From the NCBI RefSeq assembly GCF_022023855.1, contig NZ_CP059449.1, positions 682,001 through 746,000 of the forward strand: DNA of 64,000 nt. Reading direction: 5' to 3'. Shown here piece after piece: positions 26,912 to 34,573 of the stretch. This stretch comes from Azospirillum brasilense (GTDB lineage Bacteria; Pseudomonadota; Alphaproteobacteria; Azospirillales; Azospirillaceae). A program made the position numbers and the translations under genes. Under the pieces are notes generated by a model that did not search any database, was not told the DNA's origin, and saw only the letters and a program-made list of their open reading frames with translations. Within the stretch, counting starts at the first letter, position 1. The number at the start of each line of letters is the position of its first letter.

Positions 26912-29524
26912 TTATGGCGTCCGGACGATATCCTTCGCAAGAGACTTGAAACGGCTGCCCTCCCGGCCGCGGGACAGCGTGTCGCGCAACGCCTCCGCTC
27001 CTTCCTCCGCGGCATCCAGAACGCCGCCGGCCAGCCCCTCCGCCTCGTGCCGGCGGCCGGAGCGCAGGGCGGCGCTGAGCGCGCGGCAGGCGGACGCCAG
27101 ACGGACCAGCCCCAGATTGGCCGACGGGGCGATCAGGGCCTGCGCTTCCGCCAGCGCGCAGCCGGATTCACCGCCCATGCGCAGGCGTCCCATCCGTTGG
27201 GGCAGCTCGTCGAGGAAGGCGGCGGCCATACGGGCGCACGCCTCGTCTCCCAGCTCGTCGGACAGCCGGGCCAGCATCGCGCGGTCGAGCGGCTGACGGA
27301 GCGGGATCGGCTCCACCGCCGTGAAGGCCTCGGCCATGGCGCCCCCTTCCGCGGCGCCGTCGGTTGCTTCGGCGGCCCGGCCGCCCTGGACGGCCCAGCC
27401 CAAGGCGACGTCGATCGCGTCCAGCATGGTGGCGCGGTCCACCGGCTTGGCGATGTGACCGTTCATGCCGGCGTCGTGGCAGCGCCGAACCTCGTCGGGC
27501 AGCGCGCTGGCGCTCATCGCCAGGATCGGGATGATCCCAACCGGCGGCGGCAGGCCGCGGATCGCCCGTGTGGCGGAATGACCGTCCAATTCCGGCATGT
27601 GCACGTCCATCAGCACGAGATCGTAGGCGCCGCGCTGCACCGCCTCCACCGCCTGCTGCCCGTTGGCGACGGCGTCCACGCGGTGGCCCGCCCCCTGCAG
27701 CATGGCCGTGATCAGCTCCCGGTTCATCGCCAGATCCTCGGCCAGCAGGATGCGGGCCGGACGGCGGTGGACCAGCAGTTCCGCCGCGCAAGGGGCGCCG
27801 CTCCCGGCGGGCGGATCGGCTTCGGGCAGGACCAGCGACAACCAGAAGGTCGAGCCGACCCCCGCCTGGCTCTGCACCCCGACCGTCCCGCCCATCATCT
27901 CCACGAGCCGCCGGCTGATGGCGAGGCCGAGACCGGTGCCCCCGCGCGACCGGTCGATCTGGCTGAAGCGCTGGAAGAGCTGGCCCTGCCGGTCGGACGG
28001 GATGCCGATTCCGGTGTCGGCGACGCTGATCGTCAGATGCGGACCGGCGGGGGTGTCGGCGATCTTCACGACGGTCAGGCCGACGTCGCCATGCTCGGTG
28101 AACTTCACAGCGTTGGCCAGCAGGTTCAACACCACCTGCCGCAACCGGTCGGGATCGCCGCGCAGCCAGTCCGGCACGTCCGGAGCCACGGCGGCGTGCA
28201 GCGTCAGCCCCTTCGCCTCGGCCTCCAGACGCAGCACCGCCGCGCAATTGGCGATCAGGTCGCGGACGGCGAAGGAGGTGTCGTTCAGCACCAGCCGCCC
28301 CGCCTCGATGCGCGAGAAGTCCAGCACATCCTCGATCACCGTCAGAAGCGACCGCCCGGCGTCGTGCACCAGGCGGGCGTGGCGGCGCTGCCGGGGCGTC
28401 AGATCCTCGTCCAGCAGCAGGCGGGCAAAGCCCAGGATGCCGTTCAGCGGGGTGCGCATCTCGTGGCTCATGGTCGCCAGGAACTCGGCCTTGGCGCGGC
28501 TGGCCGCCTCGGCCTCCAGGCGGGCCTGGATCAGCGCCTGCTCGTTGCGCTTGGTCTCGGTGACGTCGGTGACGATGCCGTCCCACACGATGTCGCCGTT
28601 GTCGCGCCGCGCCGCGCGGCTGGAGACGCTGATCCAGCGGATGTCGCCGTTCGGCCAGATGATCCGGTATTCCAGCCGCCAGGGCTGCAGCGTCTCGGCG
28701 GAAGCGTGGATCGAGGCCAGCAGCCGCGGGCGGTCTTCGGGGTGGAGGATGCGGTTCAGCGACTCCAGCGTCACCCGCTCGGTCGCCGGCAGCCCCATCA
28801 CCTGGAAGAAGCCGGGGCTGCAGTAGGGGAAGCGCAACCGGCCGTCCACCGTCAGCACCCGCTGGTACACACCGCCCGGCAGGTTCGCCACCGTCGCGGT
28901 GAATCGGCGCTGGCTTTCGGTGAGGGCGATCTGGAGATCGCAGCGCTCCTGCTCCTTGCGCAGGAAGGTGCCCAGCGCCAGCGTGCCGAGAAAGTTGCCG
29001 AGGCTCAGCGGAACCAGCGCGGTGTCGACCAGACGGCGCGCCATGTCGGAGGGCAGCAGGAGGAAGCCGAAGGGCGCCATCACCGTCACCAGCAGGGCCA
29101 GCGCGATCAGATGCCGATTGCCGAACCGCCCGGACCGCCGCGCCGCCGCCCCCACCAGCATGCCGATCAGCCCCGCCCCGACCAGCGAGGTCACCCCCGC
29201 CACCGCGCCCGGACCGCCCAGCCAGAGGCGGAAGGCTCCCGACACCGCCGCCGCCGCCGCCCCGGCCAGAGCGCCGCCGAACGGACCGGCCAGCCCGACC
29301 ATCACGTTGCGCGCGTCGATGAACAGGCCGGGCGCCACCCGCACCGGATCGGCCATGCCCAGCACCGCCACCCCGCCGAACATCAGGCCCAGGAGGGCAT
29401 TGGCCAGCGGCGCCGGCCAGCCGGCGGCACGGCTGCGGATCTGCAGGAAGACGACCGCCACGACCGCGAACAGCCCGATGTTCTGCGCCAGCCCGAGCAG
29501 CAGTTCACTGGAAAGCATGGTCAT
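26912..29524 (-). CDS. LytS-type (5TMR) PAS hybrid histidine kinase with degenerate HPt-like C-terminus
   Basis: 870 residues from the ATG at 29522-29524 (ribosome binding site AGGGGG). Residues 1-185 form a 5TM-5TMR_LYT sensor (GLFIDARNVMVGLAGPFGG, AFRLWLGG). Then PAS/PAC (210-335), HisKA (His in MSHEMRTPLNGIL), HATPase (GTGLGLAIS) and REC (Asp in LMDVHMPELDG). The C-terminal about 130 residues resemble an HPt domain, but the expected phospho-His motif HxLKGxxANLG reads AQALIAPSANLG, with Gln for His. The codon is CAG, read directly from the sequence. The kinase may depend on the neighbouring kinase's intact HPt to pass phosphate on. First gene of the operon. Confidence 0.9.
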   Translation of the reverse strand: MTMLSSELLLGLAQNIGLFAVVAVVFLQIRSRAAGWPAPLANALLGLMFGGVAVLGMADPVRVAPGLFIDARNVMVGLAGPFGGALAGAAAAAVSGAFRLWLGGPGAVAGVTSLVGAGLIGMLVGAAARRSGRFGNRHLIALALLVTVMAPFGFLLLPSDMARRLVDTALVPLSLGNFLGTLALGTFLRKEQERCDLQIALTESQRRFTATVANLPGGVYQRVLTVDGRLRFPYCSPGFFQVMGLPATERVTLESLNRILHPEDRPRLLASIHASAETLQPWRLEYRIIWPNGDIRWISVSSRAARRDNGDIVWDGIVTDVTETKRNEQALIQARLEAEAASRAKAEFLATMSHEMRTPLNGILGFARLLLDEDLTPRQRRHARLVHDAGRSLLTVIEDVLDFSRIEAGRLVLNDTSFAVRDLIANCAAVLRLEAEAKGLTLHAAVAPDVPDWLRGDPDRLRQVVLNLLANAVKFTEHGDVGLTVVKIADTPAGPHLTISVADTGIGIPSDRQGQLFQRFSQIDRSRGGTGLGLAISRRLVEMMGGTVGVQSQAGVGSTFWLSLVLPEADPPAGSGAPCAAELLVHRRPARILLAEDLAMNRELITAMLQGAGHRVDAVANGQQAVEAVQRGAYDLVLMDVHMPELDGHSATRAIRGLPPPVGIIPILAMSASALPDEVRRCHDAGMNGHIAKPVDRATMLDAIDVALGWAVQGGRAAEATDGAAEGGAMAEAFTAVEPIPLRQPLDRAMLARLSDELGDEACARMAAAFLDELPQRMGRLRMGGESGCALAEAQALIAPSANLGLVRLASACRALSAALRSGRRHEAEGLAGGVLDAAEEGAEALRDTLSRGREGSRFKSLAKDIVRTP

Positions 29525-30100
29525 CACAACCCCCTGGCGGTCCCGTTTCGCATTTTGCCTGTGCGGCGAGAGACGGATTCGCATCGTGCGACGCATTCCT
29601 GGCATACGGGCGGATGCCGCTCCGTTTCGGTCCGCCTGTCGGCTACAGCCACGCAAAGGACGTGCCGCACTGGAGGTGGTCGTCCATCCTGGGTAGCCCA
29701 ACAGAGGCAACCCGCCGGGGATCACCATATGGGGTAGCGGAGCGGCGGCACGGCGGAGCGGGAAAGGTCCCGCTTTCCGCACCGCACCACGCCCTTCGGG
29801 GCACCCCCTCCACACCGGCAATCGTCGCAAATGCCATAGGCCTGTGACGTTCCGGGGATTTCTGCCTGGCGGTCCGGCCCGGCGGCCGTATGACCGGGTT
29901 AGTACCGAATTCCGGCGGGGCAAAAGGGCCTTCAATCCCGTTGGCGAAGCGGGATGCCGGCGGTACCGCGCCGGTGTCGCCCGAAGACCGCGCTCTCGCC
30001 CGAAGGGGTCCTCCCTTGGGATTCCCGCCATGGAAAGCATCGGCAGGACGGCCATCGGGCCGGGGGGACGCGGACCGGAGGCGGTGACGGGAGAAGGTTT
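29525..30100. other. 576-bp intergenic region between divergent genes
   Basis: It should hold the promoters of the kinase operon (-) and the glycosyltransferase operon (+). Several small GC hairpins are visible (for example GCGGGAAAGGTCCCGC near 29757-29772 and TGGGTAGCCCA near 29690-29700). No convincing gene or known riboswitch recognised. Confidence 0.5.
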
Positions 30101-31201
30101 ATGCATCACGCCGTTGCCGGGACCCCGCGGTTGTCCGTGGTGGTTCCCTGCTACAACGAAGCCGAGGGGATCGGCGAATTGCACCGCCGGGTGACCGCGG
30201 CCTGCCGCGCCGAGGTTGGGGAGGGCTATGAGCTGATCCTGGTGGATGACGGATCGCGCGACGGCACCTGGAGCCGCATCGCCACTCTGGTGCGCGACGA
30301 TCCGGCGGTGACGGGGGTCCGGCTGTCGCGCAACCATGGCCACCAGCTCGCCCTGACCGCCGGCCTCCACGTCTGCCGTGGCGAGCGCATCCTGATCATC
30401 GACGCCGACCTGCAGGACCCGCCGGAGCTGCTCACCACCATGATGGCCCGCATGGACGCCGGGGCCGACGTGGTCTACGGCACCCGCATGGCCCGCGACG
30501 GCGAGACGTGGTTCAAGAAGGGCACGGCGGCGCTGTTCTACCGCCTGCTCGACCGGCTGGTCGACATCGAGATCCCCAAGGACACCGGCGACTTCCGCCT
30601 GATGAGCCGCCGCGCCCTGGAGGTGCTGAACGCCATGCCGGAGCAGCACCGCTTCATCCGCGGCATGGTGAGCTGGATCGGGCTGAAGCAGGAGCCGCTG
30701 CCCTACGACCGGCAGGCCCGCGCCGTCGGCGAGACCAAGTATCCGTTGGGCAAGATGATCCGCTTCGCGGTGGACGCCATCACCAGCTTCTCCATCAAGC
30801 CGCTGCGCGCCGCCTCCTACGTCGGCTTCTTCTTCGCGCTGTGCGCGCTGCTGGCGCTGGGCTACGCGCTGGTGAGCTGGTCGCAGCACGCAACGGTTCC
30901 CGGCTGGACCAGCGTGATGGTCGTCTCGCTGGTGCTGGGCAGCACCCAGCTGCTGATCCTGGGCGTCCTGGGCGAGTATCTGGGACGGCTCTACATGGAG
31001 ACGAAGCAGCGGCCGCTGTTCGTGGTGGACCGCATCGCCCGCCATCCGGACGCCATAGCCGCCCAGGTCGCCGCCCAGACCGCGGCCGGTGCCGGTGGCC
31101 AGGCCATGCCGGACCCCGTCGTGGTGCATCTGGGAACCGGCATCGCGGCGGCCGCCGGAGCCTTCTCCCGCATCGAGGCCAAGAGCGAGGCCAACAGTTG
31201 A
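30101..31201 (+). CDS. GT2 family glycosyltransferase (DPM1/GtrB-like)
   Basis: 366 residues from the ATG at 30101 (ribosome binding site GGAGAAGG). The N-terminal GT-A domain has LSVVVPCYNEAEGI, the nucleotide site VDDGSRDGT and the metal site DADLQDPPE. Two C-terminal transmembrane helices follow (about 240-262 and 272-300), as in polyprenyl-phosphate glycosyltransferases such as GtrB and ArnC. The likely product is a sugar linked to undecaprenyl phosphate on the cytoplasmic face. The next gene, overlapping by 4 nt, is a GtrA-type flippase candidate, which fits glycan decoration of the envelope. Confidence 0.92.
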   Translation: MHHAVAGTPRLSVVVPCYNEAEGIGELHRRVTAACRAEVGEGYELILVDDGSRDGTWSRIATLVRDDPAVTGVRLSRNHGHQLALTAGLHVCRGERILIIDADLQDPPELLTTMMARMDAGADVVYGTRMARDGETWFKKGTAALFYRLLDRLVDIEIPKDTGDFRLMSRRALEVLNAMPEQHRFIRGMVSWIGLKQEPLPYDRQARAVGETKYPLGKMIRFAVDAITSFSIKPLRAASYVGFFFALCALLALGYALVSWSQHATVPGWTSVMVVSLVLGSTQLLILGVLGEYLGRLYMETKQRPLFVVDRIARHPDAIAAQVAAQTAAGAGGQAMPDPVVVHLGTGIAAAAGAFSRIEAKSEANS

Positions 31202-31623
31202 GCGGCACGGAAGGCCGGAGACGGGCCGTTCCCTGGACGGCCATCCGCTTCGCCCTGGTCGGCCTGCTGAACACCGGGGTGGATTTCGCGCTGTTCCTGG
31301 CGCTGGCGTCGCTGGCCGGCGCGCCCGTTCTGGCCGCCAACGCCGTGGGCTACGGCGCCGGGGTGCTGTGCAGCTTCCTGCTGAACCGCAGCTGGACCTT
31401 CCGCCTGCACCGCGAGGCGGCGCCCATGGCCCGCCGCCTGCCGCTGTTCCTCGCCTTCAACCTCGTCGGGCTGGCGCTGTCCACGCTGGTGGTCGGTCTG
31501 CTGGTCCCCGCCGTTCCGCCGCTGGTCGCCAAGATCGCGGCGACCGCCGTCACCTTCGCCTGGAACTACTGGTCCAGCCGGCGCTTCGTCTTCACAGCAC
31601 CGGCCGCCAATCCCCTCGTCTGA
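31198..31623 (+). CDS. GtrA family membrane protein
   Basis: 141 residues from a TTG start (31198-31200) that overlaps the stop of the upstream gene as TTGA. No ATG is available in frame before the conserved region. Four transmembrane helices with the family features IRFALVGLLNTGVDFALFL, FLLNRSWTF and the C-terminal FAWNYWSSRRFVF. GtrA proteins are thought to flip lipid-linked sugars made by GtrB-type enzymes. Translational coupling to the glycosyltransferase supports a joint function. Confidence 0.88.
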   Translation: MSGTEGRRRAVPWTAIRFALVGLLNTGVDFALFLALASLAGAPVLAANAVGYGAGVLCSFLLNRSWTFRLHREAAPMARRLPLFLAFNLVGLALSTLVVGLLVPAVPPLVAKIAATAVTFAWNYWSSRRFVFTAPAANPLV

Positions 31624-31680
31624 CTTCAAGCCACCGGTTGCCCTGCCGGAGGGCGCGAGCGCTTTGCCGCAACGGCGAAC

Positions 31681-31707
31681 CTTGACCGCCGGGCGGCCTA
31701 CCCCAAT
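31681..31707 (+). promoter_or_regulatory. Candidate heat-shock (RpoH) promoter for hsp20
   Basis: CTTGACC at 31681-31687 and CCCCAAT at 31701-31707 resemble sigma-32 elements (CTTGAAA and CCCCATNT) with 13 bp between them. They precede the hsp20 start by about 105 nt. Confidence 0.5.
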
Positions 31708-31726
31708 CTATGACGGAGCGGCGCCG

Positions 31727-31806
31727 ATCCTCCCCTTTCGGGCCGCCAGCCAGCCGGGCGCCGGAAACGGGCCCAATGTGCAACTCGCTCGCCTCTCGAG
31801 GAGGAT
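31727..31806 (+). promoter_or_regulatory. Possible RNA thermometer in the hsp20 leader
   Basis: ATCCTCC (31727-31733) is perfectly complementary to GGAGGAT (31800-31806), which contains the ribosome binding site of hsp20; a closer CCTC (from GCCTCTCG) could also pair with it. Leader length and arrangement resemble ROSE-type thermometers of alphaproteobacterial small heat-shock genes, but no ROSE consensus is clear. Confidence 0.3.
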
Positions 31807-31811
31807 GCGCC

Positions 31812-32291
31812 GTGACGACACGTCTTTCGCTCTTCAACAGTCCGCTGCTCCTGGGCTTCGACCAGTTCGAGCGCACGCTGGACCGCATCGCCAAGAATTC
31901 CGCGGAAGGCTATCCGCCCTACAACATCGAACAGATCGGGGACGAGGGCCTGCGCATCACGCTGGCCGTGGCCGGCTTCACCTCCGAGGACCTGTCGGTC
32001 CAGATCGAGGACAACCAACTCGTCATCCGCGGCCGCCAGACCGACGACCGCTCGCGCATCTACCTGCACCGCGGCATCGCCGCCCGGCAGTTCCAGCGCA
32101 GCTTCGTTCTGGCGGAGGGGATCGAGGTGGTCGGCGCCTCGCTCGACAACGGCCTGCTCAACATCGACCTCAAGCGGCCCCTGCCGGAACCGAAGGTCCG
32201 CACCATCAAGATCGAGCAGCCCGCCCAGGCCGCCAGCGGCACCGCCGGACCGCAGACCATCGACGTCGCCCCCGACCGCGGCGACGCCTGA
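31812..32291 (+). CDS. Small heat-shock protein, Hsp20/alpha-crystallin family
   Basis: 159 residues from a GTG start at 31812, chosen because a strong AGGAGG lies 7 nt upstream; reading from the ATG at 31710 would pass through the promoter region. Residues 35-130 form the alpha-crystallin domain (GLRITLAVAGFTSEDLSVQIEDNQLVIRG is spread over 40-70; GLLNIDLKRPLPEPK ends it). It is an ATP-independent holdase that binds unfolding proteins. The N-terminal motif with FDQFERTLDRI is typical of class A alphaproteobacterial proteins. A DUF1150 gene follows, as is usual. Confidence 0.93.
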   Translation: MTTRLSLFNSPLLLGFDQFERTLDRIAKNSAEGYPPYNIEQIGDEGLRITLAVAGFTSEDLSVQIEDNQLVIRGRQTDDRSRIYLHRGIAARQFQRSFVLAEGIEVVGASLDNGLLNIDLKRPLPEPKVRTIKIEQPAQAASGTAGPQTIDVAPDRGDA

Positions 32292-32364
32292 CCGGTTTCG
32301 GCGCCACAAGCGCGACTGCCCGCCGCCCACACCTCATCGACCGATTCGTCCAAAGGACTGCGTC

Positions 32365-32598
32365 ATGAACAGCTTCGACACCGACAAGGCCACTGCCTTC
32401 CTGCGCCAACTGTCACCCCAGGACTTCGCCACCTTCGGGCTGGACCATGTGGCCTATGTCCGGCCGGTGACCGTCGACGACGCCCCGGCCTTCTCCGTCC
32501 ACGCCGCCGACGGCACGCCGCTGACGGTGTTGGCCGAGCGCGACGTGGCCTTCGCCACCGTCCGCCAGAACGACATGGAGCCGCTGAGCGTCCATTGA
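32365..32598 (+). CDS. DUF1150 family protein
   Basis: 77 residues, with the pattern FATFGLDHVAYVRPV...FSVHAADGTPLTVL of DUF1150, a small alphaproteobacterial family found next to hsp20 genes. It lies 73 nt after hsp20 and before a strong terminator, so it ends the heat-shock unit. Function unknown; context suggests a role in the heat-stress response. Confidence 0.88.
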   Translation: MNSFDTDKATAFLRQLSPQDFATFGLDHVAYVRPVTVDDAPAFSVHAADGTPLTVLAERDVAFATVRQNDMEPLSVH

Positions 32599-32626
32599 CG
32601 CCCGGGGCGTCCCGCTGATGACGACC

Positions 32627-32692
32627 GGAGGTTTCGCTGAAACCTCCCCTGAGGTTGCGAAAGGGCCGGTCCACCGCGGACCGGCCCTTTTC
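32627..32692 (+). terminator. Two hairpins ending the hsp20 operon
   Basis: GGAGGTTTC (32627-32635) pairs with GAAACCTCC (32639-32647). A stronger stem, AAAGGGCCGGTCC (32660-32672) with GGACCGGCCCTTT (32678-32690), is followed by TTCGTTTCTGT. The second is a good rho-independent terminator. Confidence 0.82.
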
Positions 32693-32827
32693 GTTTCTGT
32701 ACGTCCGGTGCTATGACATTGCTCCGGGACGCCCCCTTCAACCCTTGCCTGCCCCCCTCAACCCGCTATCCTTGTGGGGGACCGCGAAAGTGGCCAAGCG
32801 GGCGGATGGGCGCCGGCTTGCGGGGAG

Positions 32828-33931
32828 ATGGCATTGAGCGACGGGGCAGACACCAGCGAGGCTGTGGCCGAGGTTGCGGGGGACAAGTCGGCACGTCCCC
32901 AGGGTGGAGGCCGGCGCAAGCAGTGGGAGGACGAGGCCCGCGACGCGCTGCACATCATGCCGCTGTCGGCCATCCCGCTGGAAACGCCGGGTCTTCAGCA
33001 CGCCCGGCTGATCAAGAACGTGCGGTTGCAGACCGTCGTCGAGATGTTCCACGACGTCCAGACCGGCAGCGGGCAGGTCTCGCCCCGCCACCTCACCGCC
33101 TATTTCGAATCCTACAAGGAGGAGGTGGAGCGCGACCTCGTCAAGATCGAGAAGATCGCCGCCGCCTCCAGCTTCGACGTCTACACCTCCCGCATCGAGC
33201 TGCGGCGGATGAACATCGATGTCAACAGCATCGAGTCGCTGACCCTGTCCGACCGCAAGAAGGAGGAGCTGACCAACTACATGCGCGTCTTCACGCGCCC
33301 GCTGGTCGAGTATGTCTACGGGTCCGAGGACATGCAGGTCCAGGACGTGAAGGACATCATCGGCATGTTCTCCAACCCCAACCGGGACGAGGCGCTGCGC
33401 AATCTGCGCATGATGGCCGACCGGCTGGACATCGAGCTTGGAGAGATCCCGCAGTTCCTTGAGGAGTACGGTGACATCTTCCTGTCGCTGGCCTATTTCA
33501 AGAAATGCCTGGACGACATCGTCCCGGAGATCCAGCGTTTCCTTTCCTGGATGGCCGAAATCCGCAGCTCCACCGAGGTCAAACGCGACGCCCGGCAGAT
33601 GCGCATGCTCGACGAGATCAGCCGCGACCTGACCGACATCTCGACCTCGATCACCGGGCGGTTCGAGAGCTTCGACAACCGGTCCAAGGACTTCTGGCGC
33701 GACATCAACGCCGAGACCTTCCATTCCATCCGCGAGCTGATCGCCTCCCATCACGTCACCATCGGCGGCGTGCTCTGCGGTCTGGCGGTGAAGATGGACC
33801 TGTGGAAAGCCCGCTTCGCCCGCGGCGGCGGCGGCCCGAACCGGCGCATGGAGTTCGTGAAGTCGGAAATCCTGCCCGGCCTGTCCCACATCAAGTCGCT
33901 GGAACAGTCCGCCCGCTCCGCCAGCGCGTGA
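32828..33931 (+). CDS. Conserved-looking cytoplasmic protein of unknown function
   Basis: About 367 residues; I do not recognise the family. No signal peptide or membrane helix. The sequence is mostly helical and charged, with a Lys/Arg-rich N-terminal stretch after a disordered start, a segment MFHDVQTGSGQVSPRHLTAYF, and long amphipathic helices (MRMLDEISRDLTDISTSITGRFESF) that could form a coiled coil. Codon use and GC match the neighbours, so it is a real gene. The start is uncertain: the ATG at 32828 sits directly on the GGGGAG motif, whereas the TTG at 32834 has that motif at a normal distance. Monocistronic after the hsp20 terminator. Confidence 0.8.
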   Translation: MALSDGADTSEAVAEVAGDKSARPQGGGRRKQWEDEARDALHIMPLSAIPLETPGLQHARLIKNVRLQTVVEMFHDVQTGSGQVSPRHLTAYFESYKEEVERDLVKIEKIAAASSFDVYTSRIELRRMNIDVNSIESLTLSDRKKEELTNYMRVFTRPLVEYVYGSEDMQVQDVKDIIGMFSNPNRDEALRNLRMMADRLDIELGEIPQFLEEYGDIFLSLAYFKKCLDDIVPEIQRFLSWMAEIRSSTEVKRDARQMRMLDEISRDLTDISTSITGRFESFDNRSKDFWRDINAETFHSIRELIASHHVTIGGVLCGLAVKMDLWKARFARGGGGPNRRMEFVKSEILPGLSHIKSLEQSARSASA

Positions 33932-33973
33932 GGAGCCTTCCACGGCACGGCTCCGGTTGCCCGGAACGGCGGT

Positions 33974-34417
33974 TCACTCAGTCAGGGGCACCCTGGCGGT
34001 CACCGTCCCCCCGTCCGGCACCGCCAGGGCGAAGGCGTCGAAGGCCGGCGGGCCGAAGACGCTGCCCGTCGCCCCGCCGCTGAAGCCGTAGGGCTCGCCC
34101 GGCATACCCAGCAGGTTTGTGGTGAGCACCGAGTCGCCGTTCCGATCCTGAAACACAGCGACTCCGTAGCGCCCCGCCGGCAGCTTGGCGAAAACCACCG
34201 TCACCTCCGTCCCCGACGCCTCCAGGATTTGCCCGGCGAAACGCCGCTCCGCTTTGTAGGCATCGGCGCCGTCATACAGCGCGACCCACAGTTTGCCCTG
34301 TTGGGGCTTGACGTTGCCGATGGTTGCGCGAAGCTCCCCCGCGCAGACTCCCGCCGCGGCGAGGGTCAGCGTCATCGCGCCGACCAACCCCAATCCGACC
34401 CGACATGCGCCTCCCAT
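33974..34417 (-). CDS. DUF2141 domain secreted protein
   Basis: 147 residues from the ATG at 34415-34417. A signal peptide ends at VCAGE (about residue 26), so it is periplasmic or exported. The DUF2141 pattern is clear: KLWVALYDGADAYKAERRF, LPAGRYGVAVFQDRNGDSVLTTNLLGMPGEPYGFS is spread over residues 70-110. Function of the family unknown; the fold is thought to be beta-sandwich-like. It is divergent from a membrane LytTR regulator gene 144 bp away, which may control it. Confidence 0.88.
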   Translation of the reverse strand: MGGACRVGLGLVGAMTLTLAAAGVCAGELRATIGNVKPQQGKLWVALYDGADAYKAERRFAGQILEASGTEVTVVFAKLPAGRYGVAVFQDRNGDSVLTTNLLGMPGEPYGFSGGATGSVFGPPAFDAFALAVPDGGTVTARVPLTE

Positions 34418-34552
34418 TTCCTGTCCCTTTCCTTCGCCGTGGGGGAACCGTCGCCTTTCCAACCCGGTCCCTTCCATGGCTGAAGGAGCGGTCGGCGGGC
34501 CACCGCCGCTGCGGGACCGGCGGGATGCGGCTTCGCGAAACGCGGGAAACGG

Positions 34553-34573
34553 CGTTTCACGATGCGTGAAACG
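34553..34573. promoter_or_regulatory. Perfect palindrome centred on the LytTR gene start codon
   Basis: CGTTTCACG (34553-34561), ATG (34562-34564), CGTGAAACG (34565-34573): 9-bp perfect arms with the start codon as spacer. Two further GAAACG half-sites (34537-34542 and 34546-34551, 9 bp apart) lie just upstream. It could be an operator, possibly for the LytTR protein itself, or an mRNA hairpin presenting the start codon in its loop. Confidence 0.55.

Noticed and set aside
29525..30100. Riboswitch in the long gap upstream of the LytS-type kinase
   Set aside because: Small hairpins are present, but none of the conserved cores I know (cobalamin, TPP, c-di-GMP, SAM, glycine) could be matched.
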